Source of the DNA: Spizellomyces sp. 'palustris'
Taxonomy: Eukaryota > Chytridiomycota > Chytridiomycetes > Spizellomycetales > Spizellomycetaceae
Direction of reading: 5' to 3'
Assembly: GCA_006535965.1 (NCBI GenBank)
Contig: QEAR01000068.1
Span: forward strand, 49,903 to 113,902
Length of the DNA stretch: 64,000 nucleotides
The notes beneath the pieces are model-generated. The model was not told the DNA's origin and searched no databases. It saw only the letters and a list, made by a program, of their open reading frames with translations. The first letter of the stretch is position 1. The number at the start of each line of letters is the position of its first letter. Positions 23,700 through 35,900 of this stretch are shown here, piece after piece. Both the position numbers and the translations under genes were made by a program.

Positions 23700-23924
23700 T
23701 TTTCGATCGCGTAGATTTTGGAAAGGAACTGTAATAAAGACGAGATCGCAGAGGTTGAAGCTAACGGGAAGCCCATACCAAACTTTGGTACAAACACGTG
23801 ACACATCGAAACCAACATGGATGACAGTTTTGACCACCCATGCACTAATTTCAAACCAAATTGAGGTTGACATCAAATCAGGAATGGAACTCTGAGAAAA
23901 AAGATTTAATGGTCGCTATAGCAG

Positions 23925-24006
23925 CTCCCAGACGGGGAATCGAACCCCGATCTTCCCCGTGCTGCCTGTTGACAGGGGGAGATACTAACCATTATACTAT
24001 CTGGGA
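23925..24006 (-). tRNA. tRNA-Asp (GTC) with a short intron
   Basis: On the minus strand the 7-bp acceptor stem TCCCAGA pairs with TCTGGGA, with discriminator G. The D arm holds TAATGGTTAGTA, and the T arm has GGGGTTCGATTCCCC with perfect B-box sequence. The anticodon stem TCCCC/GGGGA closes a loop CTGTCA with anticodon GTC. About 10 extra bases (ACAGGCAGCA) sit after position 37, the standard nuclear tRNA intron site. The sequence outside the intron closely follows eukaryotic tRNA-Asp. Confidence 0.93.
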
Positions 24007-24314
24007 CTGTTATTTCGTGGCTAACAGTCAAAGCTATATTGTTATAAAGTTCACTAGCATCCCTTCGGGACAAAATGGGGTGGACAAACTTCAACCTGTA
24101 AGACACTTTGCATTACTTTACACCTTCCAATAATTTGGAAGATAACTTTATTGATAACAACGAGGGTGATATACGCCAATGAGACAGTCATCTATATGCT
24201 CTACAAGCTCAAATTACGAAAAGGGAATAATAGGATTGATAGCTTTTGATAGCTACATTGTGCATTGGACTAACGAAGACCAACGTTAATCAAGCAATGT
24301 TGCAGCAACCTTTT

Positions 24315-25074
24315 TCATTCTGGTACATCTTGTTCCGCATGATTGCACTGCACTTCAATATCGAGATAGGCGGAGGCCGACCGCATACTGGGACTTTTTC
24401 CGAAAGACTTGATTTTGCCAGCTTCGTCATATGACTCGATAGATACCCGACTCGTCAGAGGATTGCTGATTTGGCCTGCCTGTACAAGAATATAGGTGTT
24501 TTCAGCTTCAGCAGGAGCCGGCGTACGGACCGCTTCTGTCAAGGTAAATGGATCCATGGCCGGTATGGGTGAATTTGGCGTTACTGGTAGTGCAGCAACG
24601 CTTTGGGCAGCCGCAATGCGATCTTGGTAGATCTAAACAGTGCAGATGTTATAATGAGCGGTCCATCACTTTCTTTGAGTTAAAAATGCGACCTTCCGCT
24701 CCTCGGGTGTGAGTGCGTTCCATAGTTTTCCGATAGCTTTAACTATTTCTCTTGAAGAGAGATTGGGATTATCTTGCTGCACCATGCGTCTAAGAAAGAT
24801 TCAGCTTACGAGGTTACAATCAAACGTCGGACTATTAAGCAAGAGAAGGCAGTCCCAGTCACCTTTTCTCCTGGAAGAAAAGTACGTATGGTCCCTTGCG
24901 TCTCTTGTCGGTATTATTTTCACTGCCTATCCCAGTTCGAGTTCTCCCTTTGGTTGATGACGATTGACCTTTGGAAGGAAGGAGTCTCCGCTTTCTACCC
25001 TTCTGCTTGTTGACACCCGTCAAAGGCGAGCTCTTGAAATCATCCTTAGGCTGGTTATGCAGCGATGAGCTCAT
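24315..25074 (-). CDS. HMG-box DNA-binding protein
   Basis: Three exons. The N-terminus MSSSLHNQPKDDFKSSPLTG is followed by a very basic stretch (KGRKRRLLPSKGQ), then an HMG box split by two introns: DKRRKGPYVLFFQEKR, then MVQQDNPNLSSREIVKAIGK, LWNALTPEERKIYQDRI. P-Y-x-x-F-F and KxLGxxW-type positions (KAIGKLW) fit the single-box fold. The remaining 80 residues are not recognisable. A single box with a basic N-terminus suggests a sequence-specific or chromatin-architectural factor (Rox1/mating-type-like or Nhp6-like); the sequence does not decide. It is divergent from the alpha-COP gene. The start is the first ATG after the intergenic region. Confidence 0.8.
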
Positions 25075-25537
25075 TCTTCTGTAGAGTTCGTATTGGCAAT
25101 ATCTGGACTTTCTTAATGTCGTGATCCACAACGGATAGAAGGTTTCTAGTGGGTATGTTGCCCATCGAGAGGATAGCTCGATAGTAGATGATTGATATAA
25201 ACTTACGATGCATACCTTAGTATTGAAAGTTGCCTGTGTTCAGGTTGGGAAAGAAGGACCTGGGAAAATACGTGGGAAAAACACTAGAGTGCCATTAAAT
25301 AGACCTGCCAGCCACTTTGCACGTGTTTGCATTCCAGCCTGGTTGCAGAGGGTGAGTGGAATGCACAAAACGCGCCGTTCAACTAGTCGTGACAACCAAA
25401 ACAGGGAACATACCTTCTGTCTGTTGGGTACAGGGCTTGCCACGTATACTTTACAACGTTGCCGCGGCGCGAACTAGAAGCCCGCGACATCCTCGACGAT
25501 CCCGAGCGAGGGAGCTTATACGGCAACAACGACCAAG
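25075..25537. promoter_or_regulatory. Divergent promoter region between the HMG-box gene and alpha-COP
   Basis: About 460 bp. The sequence is GC-richer towards the alpha-COP start. No TATA box or recognised operator was identified and no RNA gene is apparent. Confidence 0.35.
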
Positions 25538-28500
25538 ATGCTGTCTAAATTCGAAACAAAGGTAAGCGCCAGGACAGAAATGCTTCAGTCGCCTTGAAAG
25601 TTACCAAGCTGACGATGACCACGATGGTCAGTCGAACAGAGTGAAAGGGTTGGCCTTTCACCCCAAGCGACCATGGATTCTGGCGGCGCTTCACAATGGT
25701 GCTATTCAGCTCTGGGACTACAAGATGGGAACGCTCATAGACCGATTTGACGAACACGAAGGTAAATATTGAAGAACGCTCAGAGGATGAGTTCGGGGTG
25801 ACCGTTGGTCCAAGACCGCTTTTGGTGCTTGCTGTGAAATGCAAAGTGCTCACGTTTTTTGCTTGGAAACCATTGGCACACATTATGGCGTTTGACATCT
25901 CTCTTGATAGGTCCTGTGCGAGGAATTGCGTTCCACCCAACTCAGCCTCTCTTCGTATCCGGTGGGGACGATTACAAAATCAAAGTGTGGAATTGGAAAA
26001 CGCGGAGATGTCTCTTTACCCTCAATGGCCACATTGACTACATTCGTACTGTCTTCTTTCACCACGAGAGTCCGTGGATAATCAGTGCATCTGATGATCA
26101 AACCATTCGTATATGGAATTGGCAGTCCAGGAATTGTATTTCTATTTTGACCGGGCATAACCATTACGTTATGTGTGCGCAATTCCACCCTAAAGACGAT
26201 CTGGTTGTGTCCGCCTCTTTGGATCAAACGATAAGAGTGTGGGACATTTCAGGTATGGCACTGTAGACACTTTCTCCCCAGACTTTTTGAAAAATTATAT
26301 AAATGTGTCTTATTGCTGACAGGCCTCCGAAAGAAGCATGCCGCTGCACCAAGCAGCATCGCTACCGATTATGAGCATCGCCTGGGAGCCGCAGGCCAAG
26401 CTGATATCTTCGGCAACACGGACGCCATGGTGAAATACGTACTAGAGGGTCACGATAGAGGAGTTAACTGGGCAACCTTTCATCCAAATCTGCCGCTCAT
26501 TGTCTCGAGTTCGGATGATCGAACTGTGAAGTTGTGGCGCATGAACGGTATGCTGGTTCTTTGATTTAGTTGATGTCTCTCGTGCTTTGCTCACTTTTAG
26601 CGACTACTGTAGAGACAAAAGCTTGGGAAGTGGATACCTGCCGTGGACATTACAACAACGTCTCGTCCGTATTGTTCCATCCTCGACAGGATCTGATCAT
26701 CAGTGACTCTGAGGACAAGACAATACGGATATGGGACATGATGAAGAGGACTGCTTTGCAAACTTTCAGACGGGAGCACGACAGGTTCTGGATTCTTGCA
26801 GCGCACCCAGAGCTGAACTTGTTCGCAGCTGGTATGGACGAAGCTTGCCAGTGCAACTGTACGCTGGCTTAACCCCGTCTGTTTAGGTCATGATAGCGGC
26901 CTGATCGTGTTTAAGCTTGAGCGTGAGAGACCAGCCCATGCAGTTCATCAGAACGTGCTATATTACGTGAAGGACAAGTTTATTCGCTCTTACGATTTTT
27001 TGAGTTCGAATGACGTGCCAGTCATTACCATTCGCCGAGGCACTAGTGCGCAAACAAGTCCCCCGCGGGCGCTTTCCTATAATCCAGCTGAGCACTGTGT
27101 TCTCATCACCACGGTATGTAATTTTACTGGCCGTTATACCGCCGCAACAACAATCATCAACAAGACGCCGATTGCAGTCACAGGACGGTGGTTCGTATGA
27201 ACTCTACAATTTGCCAAGAGGACAAGGAAGCGGAGAGTCCGTGGAGTCAAAGCGTGGTGTTGGCCAGTCTGCCATCTTTGTGGCCCGCAACCGGTTTGCG
27301 GTCCTCGATAAGCCAGGGCAGGTGGGTGTCAAACCAGCAACATCGTTACACCGATATCCTACCTATTGATAGTCTCTGTTATGCACAGCAAATCTTCATC
27401 AAAGATTTAAAAAACGAGACGGTGAAGCAGTTCAAACCAACTGTAACCGTGAACGACATCTACTACGCCGGTGCCAAAAACATTCTGTTAATTACCTCAA
27501 CTTCAGTTGTCCTCTATGATATTGAGCTTCGAACGTCAGTTGCTGAATTAAATGTGAACGGCGTCCGATATGTGGTATGGTCTCCGGATATGTCTATGGT
27601 CGCATTCCTAAGCAAGCACAGTAAGTTTGGTTTGGTTTTGGTCTATTTCGAACTTCAATAGCATTATAATCGGTACGCTTCTACAGCCATTGTCATTGCA
27701 AACAAGCAACTTGAGCAAATGTGCTTGATTCATGAGACCATTAAGATTAAGAGTGGTGCTTGGGACGAAATTGGTGTGTTCCTCTACTCGACATTGAATC
27801 ACATCAAATATGCCTTGCCACAGGGGTAGGTTTTTCCGTGGCTTCTGTTGATCGAAATGTTTGTCATGTTTGGTTTTTCTTTCAGCGACAATGGCATCAT
27901 TCGGACTGTAGAGCAGCCTGTGTATCTGACAAAGGTTAAGGGAAAGAACGTCTCTTGCTTGGACAGGGACGGAAAGGTTCGCGCCATTGCAATCGACCCT
28001 ACCGAGTACCGTTTCAAGCTGGCCCTAGTGCGCAAGAACTACAATGAGGTACTGCACCTCATTCGGACTTCCAATTTGGTCGGACAGTCCATTATCGCAT
28101 ACTTGCAGAAGAAGGGCTACCCCGAGGTAGGTTACTCTATTCAATTAGCTCGCCAAGTATTCTTGTGCTCACTCACTTTTTTTTGAAGGTTGCCCTGCAT
28201 TTTGTGAAGGATAACAAGACTCGTTTTGATTTGGCGATTGAATGCGGGAATCTGGGCGTAGCCCTTGAGACCGCAAAAGCGCTTGATCGGGAGGAGTGCT
28301 GGCAACAACTTGCAGCCGAAGCTCTCAAGCAAGGCAACCATCAGGTAGGTTTATTACAGTGGCCATGGGCCATTTCGGCCTCTAATCAACCTACGCACGT
28401 GTTAGGTCCTTGAGATGGCATACCAGAGGGTGAAGAACTTCGATCGTCTTTCGTTCCTTTACCTTGTTACGGGTAACGTGGATAAGCTGAAGAAAATGCT

Positions 28501-30291
28501 GAAGATCGCTGAAATGCGAAATGACACAATGTCGCGGTATCATAATGCTTTATACCTTGGTGACGTTGAGGAACAAATCCGGTTGCTCAAGGAAGTTGGA
28601 CAGTGTGAGTTTTTCATGTTTTTTTTCATGTTCTGCTAATATATCAATCATCCATGCTAATCGATCATAATAGTGCCCCTGGCATATCTTGCAGCGCAAA
28701 CACATGGGCTAACAGACGAGGCTGCAGAGATCCTTGCAGCCGCGGGATTGGATGCCCCACCAGCGGGAATCACTCCTGGTCAGCTTCTGAAGACGCCGAC
28801 GCCCATCCTGCGACAGCAAGACTCGAACTGGCCCCATCTTCCGGTTGCGCGGAGCTTCTTCGAAGAAGGGCTACTTGGAGGTGCACCTGCAGCTAGTGCG
28901 ACAAAGGTAGAAGACCAGGTTATGAAGGATGTCGCGGGCTGGGAGGATGCCGAGGACATTGACGTCGGAGCGCGCCCAGGGGTTGAAGTAGAAAATGGTC
29001 AAATAGATATTGACGTTGGAGGTGGGGAGGGATGGGACTTCGAGGGAGATCTTGACATTCCTAGCGCTCCGCAAGGTGCACCGAGCGCCACTTCAGAGAC
29101 GACCTCAGCCTTTACGCCTCCCACCGCGGGTACCAATTTTGCAGACCTCTGGGTACGCAATTCGGCATTAGCTGCAGATCACGCGGCTGCAGGGTCGTTC
29201 GAAACTGCCATGCAGGTAAGAATGCTATCACCCATTCAAGATGTACCAATATTTTCTGATTGACCTATATGCTTTACAGTTGTTGAATAGGCAAATTGGT
29301 GCAGTTAATTTTGCATCCTTGAAACCCCTGTTTCTGGCCACGTGGCAAGCGTCGAAAGTTTACATGCCTGGAAACGTATCGCTGGCACCATTATCCCTAC
29401 CGCTCCAGCGTCGTGAAAATAAGCCGCTTCCTCTGATACCATACACCCTTTCCAGTCTGCTCGGAAAGTTACAGGAGGCGTACGCGGCAACAACAAGCGG
29501 AAGGTAGACATGGTATATTTGATCTGCTATTGTCAATGTGCTAACGTTAAGATCAGATTCTCAGATGCTCTCAGTCTCTTCAAAACGATCCTGCAACTCA
29601 TCGTCTTCACCGTGGTGGAACGAGAGGAGGAGACCACGGAGGTACATCAACTAAAGTTCTTGCTTGAACCTTTCCTGTGCATGCTAAGACAAACTTTTTC
29701 CAGATTCAACAGCTCATTGACACCTGCCGGGAATATGCACTAGGTTCGCAAATGGAAATAGCGCGGAGGAGTCTGAACCAAGAGACGGATGCAAAACGGG
29801 TCATAGAGCTAGCGGCTTATTTCACCCACTGTCAATTACAGCCCGCCCATCTGCAGTTTACTCTGCTTTCAGCAATGGTATCTTGCTACAGAGCAAAGAA
29901 TCTTGCATCCGCACTCGTGTTTGCCCAACGCCTCCTTGAACTGAATCCAGGGCCCGGTCCTGCTCAAAAGGTTTGTGCAATTTCCTCATATGATCCGTCG
30001 CCAGGCGAGTTTACTAAACCGCACTTTACATCATTTTCGTTGCAGGCGCGCAGCATGCAAGCATATTGTGCTCAAATCAATCCAACTGATGCTATTCAAG
30101 TGGAGTACGATCAGCACAATCCGTTTGTGACATGCGCCATCTCATACACCCCCATCTACCGCAACAGTCCGTCCGTGCAATGCCCATACTGTCGGGCATC
30201 CTTCAAGCCAGAATATAGTGGAGGGTTGTGTCAAGTGTGTGAGATTTCCCAAATCGGGGCGACGGCTACTGGATTGAGGAACATGTTGTAG
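25538..30291 (+). CDS. COP1: Coatomer subunit alpha (alpha-COP)
   Basis: About 17 exons and roughly 1,200 residues, matching the size of yeast Cop1. MLSKFETK is exon 1. The N-terminal WD40 propeller is complete: [111 protein letters not shown] second propeller follows, then the alpha-solenoid ([45 protein letters not shown]). An acidic linker lies at about 28920-29050, and the C-terminal epsilon-COP-binding domain ends ...[20 protein letters not shown]. Role: binds dilysine retrieval signals in Golgi-to-ER COPI vesicles. Introns are 50-75 nt. The C-terminal CPYCRASF...CQVC cysteines are conserved in the family. Confidence 0.97.
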
Positions 30292-30708
30292 TCAGATTTT
30301 GTTGGGGAAATTCGGTGGTTTGGTGATCAAAGAGAGAGTGATGGAGGTGGATGGCGGGGTCGCGCGTTGTCGACGTCACATCTAGTGCTGCCGCGACAAT
30401 TATTTCTAAAATATTTTGAAGGAAAGCTATGATTCTTAAAGTCCTATCAGAAATTGCTGGATGCGTGCACAGTTTTAAAGTGTCAAAAGTTGAAATGGTG
30501 ATAGTCCAAGCCACTCTTACGTGACTGGAGTTTGACGCGGTGTGCACGCGCCGACATATCCAGAGGTTCCCACATTCATTTGCTCAAACTGCGTCAACTC
30601 ACTCCAATCAGTCCGCTACTGACCATTTCAGGGCACGAGCAGCCAAAGTAGGTAAAGGATAATAGAAGAGAACTCTGAAATCCACTACAATCTCGCGGTC
30701 CTCGGACC
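30292..30708 (+). promoter_or_regulatory. Gap between alpha-COP and the Byr4-like gene
   Basis: About 415 bp between two genes on the same strand. It must hold the alpha-COP transcript end and the promoter of the next gene. No further structure was recognised. Confidence 0.3.
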
Positions 30709-33166
30709 ATGTCCGCCAGCGTCCCCGACACCAAAGTCGACATTGCCTCCCTTCAAAACATATTTCTAAGCAATACACCTTCGTCCAACAACGAAGAAGA
30801 TGACGCATGGGACGATGTCGAGCTTCCAGATGACGGGCTGGGAAATGATATCTTTGCAGAAGCTCCCCCCGATGAGTTGTTTGATGGAATGGGATGGGAT
30901 GAGGATCCTGTGCTAGCCCTTGAGGAGCTTGGTGGTTCGGTGGAGTCTGGAGCAGGGAATATCAATATGGAGATGGATGAGAGGCAAAGTGGAAAACTGG
31001 ATGATTCTTTTACGGGTACGGGCTGTAGTGGGGACGATCTTGAGGATTTTGATCTTGAAACTTTGGAGATTCCCGTTGTACAGAGTGAGACGCAACGTTG
31101 TCATGAATCTGGTGCAGCGGATGGATTTGGGGGTATGGTGTGCAACTTGTCATCGTTGTTCCAGAACAAGTCCAAGGGGCCTTTGCTGATTCCGGCGTGG
31201 GAGGGGGCGAAGTTTGATTTGCCTTTGGATTCAGTTGTTGCTGCGAGTCATCCAGATTTTGAGGGTCCGCTCAATTTGCTACCCAACTGTGATCAATCTC
31301 CTGGAAATGTTGTAGTGGCTGGTCCCGAGGCAATGGACGAGGATTTTGATCTCCCAGCGGAAGACCTTGTCCTGAAGCTTGCGGACCGGTCAGGACAAAC
31401 GCACCCAGCAGATATAACTAGCGATATAGATCTATCCTTTGACGGGTGGAGTGATACGCTTAGCGTTCACAAAGATCTTCCTTTCAGACGGTTCCTGGCT
31501 AGCCCTACTCCAAGTTCGACGGCCAGCATGATTGCCTCCGAGAGTGAAGAAGAGGCTTTTGACGACATTGAATTTCCTGATTCAGTTGAAGCCTTGCGAT
31601 TGGGCGCGTATCGACATACGGGGCAATCATCAGAGGTTGAAATGGATGGTGAGGATGATGCTGATGACCCGTCAGCTGGGTTGGTCGTTCCAGATGATGG
31701 TACATTGCATCCCGGACGCCTAAAGGTGACTCCAATCGCTGGGCCTACACCTAGTCCGCGCGCTGCCTCGCCTTCGAAGATACCGCGGCTAGTCCCAAGC
31801 GCATTCGTTTCTTCATACTCTCAGGCGGATATGCATGGAAACCCAAAGCCTTTAACAGGGGTCTACATCAGCGGGCAAGATCGGAGAACCGGTACGTCCG
31901 CTCCGATATCCCCGTCACTCGGTCACATTCAGAGGCTGAGCTCCCAGCTGATAAGTCATCGAAAGCTTCCTGGGGATTCACCAACCAAGCTTATACGCAA
32001 ACCCAAAGGTGCCCATCAATATGGAGATGGTACAGAATTGGACACGTTTGACGATTTACCAGTCTCATCAACCACGGAGAACAAGTTTGTAAAGTCGATA
32101 AAAGTTTTACCCAAGATAAATCCTATCAAAGCTGTTCACAACACATCTCTGAAACGGAGCTCGTCAAAAGCTGGGTCAATGGGCAGCATCGTGTCCTCTC
32201 CTGGTAAAGGTTCTAGGTCAAATTCCATTATGGGTATTGTGTACTGATGCTTGTAAATCATCTTAGAAGAGCGCGAAAATAGACGTCCGTACACAACGGG
32301 GGGTCCCGCACACCATCGGCCGAGTCAAACCTACCAGGACCGACGCCCACCAACTTCTCATAAAAGAGTAGGTAAAATTGACTCGGGGGAGCATGAGGGA
32401 CGGAAATATAAATGCTTTTTTTGGTTCGTTTAGCGCCCGCGAAAGAAGCCTACCCTCATACGTAACCTCAACAACAGTAACGCCGTAAAAGGTGATGAAG
32501 GTGTATGGTGCAAGCCCATTCCATAATATTATTGAACATTGAACTTTTTGTAGTGGTGGGCGATATGGTCTACAACCCCGCGCTCCAGAAATGGGAAGGC
32601 AATGAAGATGTTCTCGCAGAGTTCGATAAAGCGTTACCCTCACGCCCAGCCCTCATTACAAACAAAGGGGGATACAAAATGCCTCAAGTGGTTGGAAGCA
32701 TGGTGTTTGATCCGATCAAAATGTGTTGGGTGGGGAATGAAGAAGAGGCGGATGTATTTGCGGATATTTCGGATGATATGTCCGTTGTGACGGAAATGGG
32801 TGGTGGTGGGTATCCTTGTTTTTGTTTATGAATGTTCAATTATGGGGAATGATTAAAAGTGTTTCAATTATAGGTTTCGTTCCCGAACAAACTGAATTTA
32901 ACCTACCGAAAAGTCTTAAAGAAGCCATGTGCATTGCTGAATCGTCACATAAGCTTTTTATGGGCAAGTGGTATCCAAAAGCTGTACTGGATAGTAGGAC
33001 CATGATGCGGGATACGTCCAAAACGCATTTGTACGAAATTCGCTCGGTAAAGGTTGTCAACATGTTAATTTGGCGACTTTATCTAATCAGTCATTATTTT
33101 TGTTCACAGCATACGAACGGGGATCGGAGACCGAAACTAATGGGTCGGCATGCTATTTGGCGGTGA
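30709..33166 (+). CDS. BYR4: Byr4/Bfa1-like two-component GAP subunit (septation/mitotic exit)
   Basis: A long first exon (30709 to about 32230) encodes an acidic, Ser-rich region with DDAWDDVELPDDG and repeated FDDIEFP-like acidic clusters, typical of Byr4/Bfa1. Later exons carry RPRKKPTLIRNLNNSNAVK, then VVGDMVYNPALQKWEGNE, VVGSMVFDPIKMCWVGNE and MGKWYPKAVLDSRTMMRDTS, with a final basic tail GDRRPKLMGRHAIWR. The PTLIRNLN...VVGDM(V)YNP..WEGN sequence is the family signature. Role: Byr4/Bfa1 with Cdc16/Bub2 forms the GAP that holds the Spg1/Tem1 GTPase off at the spindle pole. Phase matching requires an unusually short intron (about 33 nt, 32230-32262) after the first exon, then introns at about 32367, 32492, 32810 and 33052. 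That part of the model is tentative. Confidence 0.8.
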
Positions 33167-33451
33167 TACATTGGCAAGCAACAGCACATGTTCGAGTAGT
33201 AGTTATTGTGTAGATATTGTTAATTTCAAACATACTGGTTTTTGTGATCAAATTCATGCCGGCAGTTGCGGGATCTTGACGATCGGCTCATCAGGTCAGG
33301 TGTACCCATGTCCTCTTATCCTACGACATTCAATTATATAGACTATCATTCTCTCTGCATACAGGAAAGATTACCACACTAAAACAATCGTCAAAGCTAT
33401 GTACAAAAACACCCTAAAACACAAAAGTCCATGGCAAAAGCTACACTTTTA

Positions 33452-35388
33452 CTAATCTACTCTACCCTTATCCACAACAATCTCCTTCACTTCTGCCTCA
33501 TGAACAGTCGCCTCGTCTCCTCCTTTACCTCCACGGGACTTGCCAAGAAGATAGTTGACCCAAGACGGGTACAAATCCTTCATTTCCTTGGGTCCCCACT
33601 CTTCTTTATTCTCTGCATCAGGAGGGACCCACCGGCCCTTTGAAACTTTTTTCAAAACCAGCAGGACGGTGTTGATGACAATGTAGGACCCAATACCGGC
33701 AATCAGGCCGTATGCTATAGAGTATGTGAGGGGCATGAGAATGATGGTGAGAAAGGCGGGGATGGCGTCGGGGAGGTACTTGAAATTGATTTCAGAGAAA
33801 GCGGATTGAGCCATCATGGCACCGACCAAAATGAGGGCGGGACCAGTTGACCACGGGGGAAAAGAGGCAAAAATGGGAGCAAAAAACAGACTGCGAGAAA
33901 CCAACGTTATAAAACAGGAAAACGCAAACAATGATGCAAATGTGGGATTCTTTACCTGAGAAGGAAAAAGAAACTGGTGACGAGTGCCGTGATACCTGTT
34001 CTCCCACCTTCTGCAATCCCGGCTCCACTCTCAATGAACGCGGTGCTAGGCGACGTCCCCAGGACCGCACCTACCGTAATCGCCGTCGCATCCGACAAAA
34101 ACGCCGGATAAGATCCTTCAAAGTCCCCAGACTCATCCATAAAGCCCGCATATTTGGCCATCGAAAACATGGTACCGGTCGTATCGAGAATATCCACATA
34201 CAAGAACGTAATGAGTGCAACCCACACCTCACCGGATCCCAATGAAAAGTCGAGTGCACCGCCAATGTGACGAATACGAGGGACGTCGACAACCTTTTTA
34301 AAGTAGTCAAAGGCGTCATTTCCGGATGGAGTGTCCGGAAAGAAGGTCACTGGAGTATGACGGAACCAGGACACGGCGGAAATAAAGATGATGCCAATGA
34401 GGATGGATCCCTTTACGCGAAAGATTGTCAAAAAGGCAATGATGAGAAAGCCAAGGATACCGAGCTGGAGAACAGTATGTCCAATTTTTTAATCGTCAAT
34501 ACATTTCAAACATTCCCTGGTGTTGTGGAACTTACCCAAGTGTGACCGCCTTCCATATGGTGCGCCAAGCACACCCCACCCTTCTTCTCACTCTCTGGAC
34601 ACCCCCCAAGGGCAACCAACGTGGCCCCATCCCCAGTGACAAGTCCAATCCCAGCAGAACTTTGCAACCCAATAAACGTCAAAAACAACCCAATACCAGC
34701 CGCGGATGCCGTTTTGATAGACATGGGGACAGCTTTCGTCAAGAGCTGGCGTAACCCAAGAGCAGAGAGCACCAAAAAAATGATACCCTCGATAAACACG
34801 GCTGCCAATGCCGTTTGGTACGAGACGTTACCGCTCCCGTGGAGTCCAACAACTTGGTAGGTAAAATACGCTATGCAAACCAACAGTTTTAAGATCCCAA
34901 CGTTAAGCACCATCCTCACAAACAACACTTTATAACGTACCATTCAGACCCAACCCAGGCGCAATCGCCAACGGCAGATTGGCAAACGTCCCCATGAGAA
35001 AGCATCCAATGACAGCAATCGCCGATGTAGCGGTGATCAAGTCCTTTTTGATATCAGCGAGACAAGCGAGGTATTCTGGGTCCTGGAGACATACAGAAGG
35101 TGCACGAGGACTGCACCCACATGTACCTCCGGAATCTGTAAGGATATTGGCATTGACCTAATCCCCAAAACCCATTAATCAACGATTGGATCACTGATAT
35201 GAACACATACAAAAAGTACTCACACTAATAATGTACGCCATCGTCACAAACGTTGCAAGACCCGCTCGCACTTCAGTCGTGAACCGTGTTCCCCTTCGTT
35301 CCTTGATCGCACCCGATCCCTCGAGTTTGAACCATTTTCCTGCTCGGGTGGCTGCAATACGGGCATTCAAGGTCTCCAACGCGCCCAT
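33452..35388 (-). CDS. AZGA: AzgA-like purine permease (NCS2/nucleobase family)
   Basis: About five exons. Begins [39 protein letters not shown], where the region up to the first helix ([14 protein letters not shown]) is the AzgA opening. [25 protein letters not shown] (helices 2-3) holds the family's APGLGLNA motif. Further helices include [81 protein letters not shown] and [18 protein letters not shown]. The tail is soluble and charged. D-x-x-D-T-x-G and G-T-S-P-x-T-A-F/Y-x-E-S are the substrate-site motifs. In Aspergillus AzgA imports adenine, guanine and hypoxanthine; exact specificity here is inference. About 12-14 helices, plasma membrane. The gene is convergent with the Byr4-like gene. 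Confidence 0.93.
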
Positions 35389-35900
35389 CCTTTTCAACTT
35401 TTTGAAACCTGCGTTGTTGCTAGCTTTGAAAGGACTGTTCGACGCTGCTCTGCCGCCGCTTTAAAATGTCCCAAGTTCAAGCGTGTCTTGCAACTGTCCT
35501 TTTTTTTTCTTTCTTTATCCATTTTTTCTTTCTTCCGCGGATGGGTTTGCAAGACCGATTGCTAATGTAAAACGAGAAGAGACACGCAGATTAGTATGAG
35601 ATTGCCTAATCATCTTGAAATATAACCATATCTGGATAGATTAAACCTGGCGATCTCATTCGCCATCGTATCTCGGATGCCCCAAAGTGACACCTTTTGG
35701 TACCTGCTGACGGATCGATAGCGAACAATCACAAGATATCAACATTTCACAAAAGTAATATAAAATATAAAAAGATGCAACATGTACAAATGAAGAAGCA
35801 AAAGAACAGTCCCCGCACACGCTCACTCCACCGATAAATAAAAAAACAAAACAATCAAGCAAAACCAAAAAAACACGATTTAAAAGTCCCAAACACTCCC
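35389..35900 (-). other. Intergenic region between the permease and CK1 genes
   Basis: About 510 bp. It contains a T-rich tract (35499-35533, polypyrimidine on the plus strand) just upstream of the permease start, and an A-rich stretch near the kinase stop. No gene or RNA recognised. Confidence 0.35.
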
